DNA from: DAOTXR01 sp034435375
Lineage (GTDB): Bacteria; Chloroflexota; Anaerolineae; Aggregatilineales; UBA3940
Assembly: GCA_034435375.1 (NCBI GenBank)
Contig: DAOTXR010000069.1
Span: 1 to 64,000, forward strand
Length of the DNA stretch: 64,000 nt
Direction: 5' to 3'
A program made the position numbers and the translations under genes. The notes beneath the pieces were generated by a model. The model had not been told where the DNA came from, searched no databases, and worked only from the letters and a program-made list of their open reading frames with translations. This document shows positions 60,115 to 64,000 of the stretch, piece by piece. Position 1 is the stretch's first letter; every line of letters begins with the position of its first letter.

Positions 60115-61615
60115 GGGTTCCTCCGTAGGTAGCTAACATCATCACTTCTTCCTCGGTGGCCTGTTCGCTGTGCAAAACCCCCGCAATGCGCCCCCTGTGC
60201 ATCACGACTATGCGGTCGCTCATGCCAATCACCTCAGGCAACTCCGAAGAGATCATCAAAATTGCCGTCCCTTGGTCGGCCAGTTCGCGCATCAGATGCC
60301 AGATCTCACTCTTGGCTCCTACATCGATGCCACGTGTCGGTTCATCAAAGATTAACAGCTCAGGACCGCTGATCAGCCACTTGGCCAGCACAACCTTCTG
60401 CTGATTTCCGCCGCTCAAATACTGGACTTCTTGGTTCAGGCTGGGAGTACGGCAGCTTAAGTTGTCGATCACCTGGCCGACAACTCGCTCCTCTTTGCGT
60501 CGCTGCACGAAGCCCCAACGCTGGCGGTCATCCAGGCTGGGCAACGCCACATTGTGGCGTACCGATAGCTCCCCCACTAACCCTTCAGCCTTGCGGTCTT
60601 CGGTCAGGTAGCCGATATTACAGCGCACAGCGTCACGGGGACTTCTGACTTTCACTGGCTTGCCGTTAATCTGGATCTGACCTCGGCTGATGGGCCGTGC
60701 GCCGAAGATGGCCTGTGCCAGCTCAGTCCGCCCTGAGCCTACCAACCCGGCCAGGCCGACAATCTCGCCGCGGTGCACGCTCAGATTGATGTCCTGGAGT
60801 AGGCCATCGCACGACAGCCCTTGGATCGACAACACTTCCGCACCAATCGCCTTACTTTTGGGCGGGAAGGTCTCAGAAAATGTGCGTCCTACCATCATAC
60901 GCACCAGCGAAGGCCGGTCGATCTCATCTACGTTACGGGTGCCTACGACCTTGCCATCCTTGAACACCGTAACTCGGTCAGCGACCTGGAACACCTCAGC
61001 GATACGATGCGAGATGTAGATCACCGCTACACCTTGCTGCTTGAGGGCCGCGATGACGTCAAACACGTGCTGGAGGTCATCTCCTCCCAACGTAGAAGAG
61101 GGTTCATCCATGATGATCAGCTCGGCGTTGAGCGACAACGCTTTGGCGATCTCGATCATCTGCTGGCGTGCTACGCTCAGGCGGCCCACTTTCGTCCGAG
61201 GATTGATATCCTCTACCCCCAGCCGGCGCAGGACTTGCTGGGCCTGGTTCTCCAACGCATGCGCATCCACAAAACCCAGGAAGCCGACTTTTGGCTCGCG
61301 GCCCAGGAACACATTCTCGGCCACGTTCAGGTCAGGCAGGAGATTGAGTTCCTGGTAGATGATGCTGATCCCCATCTGTTGGGCATCGTGAGGGCTGCGA
61401 ATCTGCACCGGCATGCCACGCAGGTAAATCTCACCTCTGTCCGGCTGGTACACGCCGGCCAGAATTTTCATCAGCGTCGACTTGCCCGCGCCGTTCTCAC
61501 CCACCACTGCATGCACTTCACCCCGGCGGCACTCAAACGTGACGTCGTCCAGAGCTACCACACCGGGGAAAGTCTTGGTGATATGGCGCACCTCAATCTG
61601 CATGTCAGACAACAT
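60107..61615 (-). CDS. Ribose-type ABC transporter ATPase with two nucleotide-binding domains
   Basis: 502 residues, the RbsA/XylG/MglA size. Domain 1: Walker A GENGAGKSTLMKIL, signature LSVARQQMIEIAKAL, Walker B LIIMDEPSSTLG (normally EPTASL). Domain 2 has the usual degenerate Walker A GLVGSGRTELAQAIFG, signature YLSGGNQQKVVLAKWL and Walker B LLIFDEPTRGIDVGAK. It powers uptake of a pentose, hexose or polyol. A 103-base gap with a stem-loop separates it from the binding-protein gene. Confidence 0.96.
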   Translation of the reverse strand: MLSDMQIEVRHITKTFPGVVALDDVTFECRRGEVHAVVGENGAGKSTLMKILAGVYQPDRGEIYLRGMPVQIRSPHDAQQMGISIIYQELNLLPDLNVAENVFLGREPKVGFLGFVDAHALENQAQQVLRRLGVEDINPRTKVGRLSVARQQMIEIAKALSLNAELIIMDEPSSTLGGDDLQHVFDVIAALKQQGVAVIYISHRIAEVFQVADRVTVFKDGKVVGTRNVDEIDRPSLVRMMVGRTFSETFPPKSKAIGAEVLSIQGLSCDGLLQDINLSVHRGEIVGLAGLVGSGRTELAQAIFGARPISRGQIQINGKPVKVRSPRDAVRCNIGYLTEDRKAEGLVGELSVRHNVALPSLDDRQRWGFVQRRKEERVVGQVIDNLSCRTPSLNQEVQYLSGGNQQKVVLAKWLISGPELLIFDEPTRGIDVGAKSEIWHLMRELADQGTAILMISSELPEVIGMSDRIVVMHRGRIAGVLHSEQATEEEVMMLATYGGTHE

Positions 61616-61649
61616 ACTTGCCTCTTAGATAGAGTACGTGCTGGCGTGG

Positions 61650-61684
61650 CTCACTGGCCAGGGGATATTCCCCTAGCCAGTGAG
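61650..61684. repeat. Intercistronic stem-loop between binding-protein and ATPase genes
   Basis: CTCACTGGC (61650-61658) and GCCAGTGAG (61676-61684) are exact inverted copies; inside them GGGG (61661-61664) pairs with CCCC (61670-61673). A hairpin after a binding-protein gene commonly protects that mRNA part from decay and raises its yield over the membrane genes. No T run. Confidence 0.6.
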
Positions 61685-61718
61685 AGGTCTAACCCGCCTT
61701 CAGGTCGGGACCAAGAGA

Positions 61719-62798
61719 TTATTTGGGGAACAGGCGATCCGCAACCTCAGGCATGGAGGCTGCCCAGTAGTCATCAGGCAGGTCCATACGGACAAACTGG
61801 TCCAGGTTGGAGTTGTCGATAATGAGCGGTTCGACACTGATGTAGTGTGCGACCGGCTCACCCTGGAGGACCTTAAGGGCCACCTGAACGGCCTCATACC
61901 CCATACGCACCGAGAAGCTCACCGCATAGCCCTCGAAGCCCATTTCCTTCCACTGCTTCAGGTAGCGGTTGAAATCCTCGCCAGTGATGGGCGGCACTTC
62001 CCGGCCAGCCTCGACGAAGGCTTCCACGGCACCGGATCCCTGGAGACCACTATCTGACCATACACCATCGATCTGGTCGAAGGTTGTCAGCCAGTTCTCC
62101 ATGATGGTCTTGCCCTCGGTGGGCGACCAGCTAGCATAGGCCTGAGCCAGCTCGGTGATCTCCGGATACTGCGCGAAGACCTCGCGTGCGCAGCGCAGGC
62201 GATCCTCTGCCGGGGTTGCACCCGCGATGCCAGACAGCAGCACGACGTTGCCCTTGCCGCCCATCGCCTCGACCAGCCACTCGGCCTGACGACGGCCCAT
62301 GTCGCAGCTGTCCTGCTCAACGAACGAGACATAGCGGTCGCTCGCGATGTTGCGGTCAACGGTCACCACAGGCACACCCTGGTCCATGGCCTTCTCGGCA
62401 GCGGGCGTCACGGCCTCTGCTGTCGAGGCGCTGATGATCAGGATGTCGCAGCCTTTGGTCAGCAGGTCCTCGATGTCAGCGATTTGCTTGGTCTCATCAT
62501 CGTTGGCATCCGTCTCGTAATATTCCTCGACGATGCCCTGCTCCTTCAGCTCATCGACGGCAAAGCGCAGATGTTCGACCATTGAGACACGCCACGAGTT
62601 CGAAACCGAGGCGTTGCTGAAGCAGAAGACATAGGGCGGGTCCTGCTTCATCGCGCTGGTGTCGACCATGCCGTTGGCGTCTACATTGACCACGACTGGT
62701 CCCTTTGCTGCGCCGCCACCTGTGCAGGCTACCATCGCCAGCACCACAACGATGACGAACAGAAGCATCCAGAGCTTGCGCAATTCCTTGTTAAACAT
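61719..62798 (-). CDS. Sugar-binding lipoprotein of the ABC transporter (RbsB-like)
   Basis: 359 residues from ATG 62798, GAGGAGG eight bases upstream; the longer frame to 62930 is not needed. Signal peptide with lipobox VLAMVAC, so the mature protein is lipid-anchored outside. Periplasmic-binding-protein-like type 1 fold: SNSWRVSMVEHLRFAVDEL, IADIEDLLTKGCDILIISASTAEAVTPAAEKAMDQGVPVVTVDR, GQGAVEAF-like SGAVEAFVEAG. The arginine and aspartate typical of monosaccharide sites are present (TVDR, ITGED). Ligand not predictable from sequence. Confidence 0.93.
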   Translation of the reverse strand: MFNKELRKLWMLLFVIVVVLAMVACTGGGAAKGPVVVNVDANGMVDTSAMKQDPPYVFCFSNASVSNSWRVSMVEHLRFAVDELKEQGIVEEYYETDANDDETKQIADIEDLLTKGCDILIISASTAEAVTPAAEKAMDQGVPVVTVDRNIASDRYVSFVEQDSCDMGRRQAEWLVEAMGGKGNVVLLSGIAGATPAEDRLRCAREVFAQYPEITELAQAYASWSPTEGKTIMENWLTTFDQIDGVWSDSGLQGSGAVEAFVEAGREVPPITGEDFNRYLKQWKEMGFEGYAVSFSVRMGYEAVQVALKVLQGEPVAHYISVEPLIIDNSNLDQFVRMDLPDDYWAASMPEVADRLFPK

Positions 62799-62926
62799 GC
62801 TTTCTTCCTCCTCGTGAGGTACGCGTCTGGATCGTTGGACGTTATTGAACACACTTCTTTGACCGTAGGAAATGGTTGCTAACCTCCTTTGCGGGTTGAT
62901 GAATTGACCTGTCTTCGAACACACAT

Positions 62927-63934
62927 TCACTGGCGGGCACGCAGTCGCATATACAGGGCCACCGCAAGGATAATCGCGACCCCCTTGACAATGCGCTGCG
63001 TTTCTTCGTCCAGCGCCAGCAGCAACACCAGGTTATACAGAATGAGGATGATCAACACCCCTACTACCGAGCCGAGCACACCACCCTTCCCGCCTTCGAG
63101 GACCGTGCCGCCGACAACCACTGCCGCAATAGAGTCCAACTCGTATCCGCGGCCAAGCCAGTTATCGGCCAGGCCGATGTAGCCAGTCAATACCAGACCG
63201 GCTACCCCGGCCAGGAAGCTGGAGATAGTGTAGGTAGCGATAACAATGCGATCGACGTTGACGCCAGATAGGTGAGCGGTGTCCCGACTGCCACCGACAG
63301 CATATACGCGCCTGCCAAACGTAGTCTGGCGCAGCACAATGGCAGCGACCAGGGCAATGCCGGCCCACAGAAACACAGCAGTTGGCACCGGACCGATGGC
63401 CCCACGACCGAAGAAGCGCAGCGCCTCTGGGATCGAACCTTTGGGTGCACCGCCAGTGTACAGAAAACGAAAGCCCTGCACGATGAGGACGGTGCCCAAC
63501 GTGGCCACGAAGGCCGGAATTTTGAGCTTGGTCACTATCAGGCCATTGAACAGCCCAATGGCGGTGGCAATGCCCAGGCACAGCAGGGTGATCGGCAGCA
63601 CCAGACTGTCCTGGCCCTGCATCAGATTGGCGGCCAGCACTGACATCAGGGCTATCACTGCCGCCACTGACAGATCAATGCCGCCGGTCAGAATCACGAA
63701 GGTCTGCCCGACTGCGGCAATGCCCAGTGAGGCAGCCTGTTTCAGCAGGGTGGAGATGTTGCGCGGCGCTAAAAAGACCGGCGATATGATGGCCGACACT
63801 GCAATCAAGATCACCAGCACGATATAGATCGCCACCTGGGCAACTATTTCACGCAGCCGGCTCAGCTTGCTGCTTCCGACCTGGACTTCTTCTGTTCTGG
63901 GAGAGATGGTATCAGCTTGCACGTTTTGACTCAT
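62927..63934 (-). CDS. Ribose-type ABC transporter permease (copy 1)
   Basis: 335 residues from ATG 63934; a TTG at 63949 is an alternative. BPD_transp_2 family with about 10 helices after a polar N-terminal tail of 30 residues. IAAVGQTFVILTGGIDLSVAAVIAL is the coupling region and YELDSIAAVVVGGTVLEGGKGGVLGS the C-terminal signature. Related to the permease at 59116-60114 but clearly distinct. It is the first gene of the block in the window; the right edge (63994-64000) holds AAGGAGG and a 4-codon frame on the minus strand, so the transcript may begin beyond. Confidence 0.92.
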   Translation of the reverse strand: MSQNVQADTISPRTEEVQVGSSKLSRLREIVAQVAIYIVLVILIAVSAIISPVFLAPRNISTLLKQAASLGIAAVGQTFVILTGGIDLSVAAVIALMSVLAANLMQGQDSLVLPITLLCLGIATAIGLFNGLIVTKLKIPAFVATLGTVLIVQGFRFLYTGGAPKGSIPEALRFFGRGAIGPVPTAVFLWAGIALVAAIVLRQTTFGRRVYAVGGSRDTAHLSGVNVDRIVIATYTISSFLAGVAGLVLTGYIGLADNWLGRGYELDSIAAVVVGGTVLEGGKGGVLGSVVGVLIILILYNLVLLLALDEETQRIVKGVAIILAVALYMRLRARQ

Positions 63935-64000
63935 CGATGTTGCACCCAAAATACATTGTAGGAACCTGAAAGGATGGCTAGACCCGGCGCATACCTCCTT

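Noticed and set aside
60821..61822. A 333-residue plus-strand frame opposite the ABC ATPase
   Set aside because: Opposite strand of a gene with complete ATPase motifs; the translated sequence resembles no protein.
63935..64000. Strong AAGGAGG followed by an ATG on the minus strand at the right edge
   Set aside because: The frame stops after four codons and the window ends, so it cannot be told whether it is a leader peptide or chance.

Overview
The window looks like a chromosomal segment of a high-GC environmental bacterium. The gene set points to the phylum Chloroflexota, perhaps Anaerolineae: a translin-like protein beside ssb, myo-inositol-1-phosphate synthase, many large membrane proteins, and Rbs-type transport coupled to a molybdenum hydroxylase. 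That assignment is inference from gene content; no rRNA or tRNA gene was recognised. Coding density is high, with AGGAG-type ribosome binding sites and several GTG or TTG starts.

Left end (1-2406): an apparent chromosomal integron. An IntI-type integrase (1453-2406) carries the IntI-specific insertion. Transcribed away from it are a putative attI/Pc region, a one-gene cassette, an attC-like folding site (553-680) and the start of a second cassette encoding a CPBP-family membrane protease that runs off the window.

2500-18500: mixed housekeeping and accessory genes. They include a serine-palmitoyltransferase-type synthase, inositol-phosphate synthase, an Rrf2 regulator with a perfect palindrome upstream, RNase Z, and a PEBP protein. 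A plus-strand cluster follows: ssb, a translin-like gene, two membrane-anchored halves of a Cas4-like protein that has lost its catalytic residues, an FHA/winged-helix protein and two tandem GNAT-like genes. Then come a secreted metallophosphatase, a YdjC/ChbG deacetylase and an alpha/beta hydrolase.

18600-40700: a cell-surface protein with seven Ig/cadherin-like repeats, RsgA, methyltransferases, a GH31 glycosidase, a MgtC/DUF4010 protein, a DUF1848 protein, and a 1417-residue protein joining a YfhO-like half to a polysaccharide flippase half. These are followed by Maf, a SlyD-type FKBP, an EamA transporter, Nudix, an ECF sigma/anti-sigma pair and a TauE/SafE transporter.

39681-63934: about 24 kb of genes all on the minus strand. 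In transcription order: ribose-type ABC importer (permease, lipoprotein, ATPase, second permease), hydroxypyruvate-isomerase-like, IolB-like, DHDPS/KDG-aldolase-like, Tdh-like dehydrogenase, UlaG-like lactonase, hydroxyisobutyrate-dehydrogenase-like reductase, a four-subunit molybdenum hydroxylase whose Mo subunit is split in two, a MoxR AAA+/VWA pair, aldehyde dehydrogenase, 2-hydroxyacid dehydrogenase, sugar isomerase/epimerase, transketolase and XdhC. Together these suggest import and oxidative, largely non-phosphorylative breakdown of a sugar, sugar acid or polyol, with an on-site system for maturing the molybdenum enzyme. The substrate cannot be read from the sequence. Several inverted repeats lie between genes of this block.
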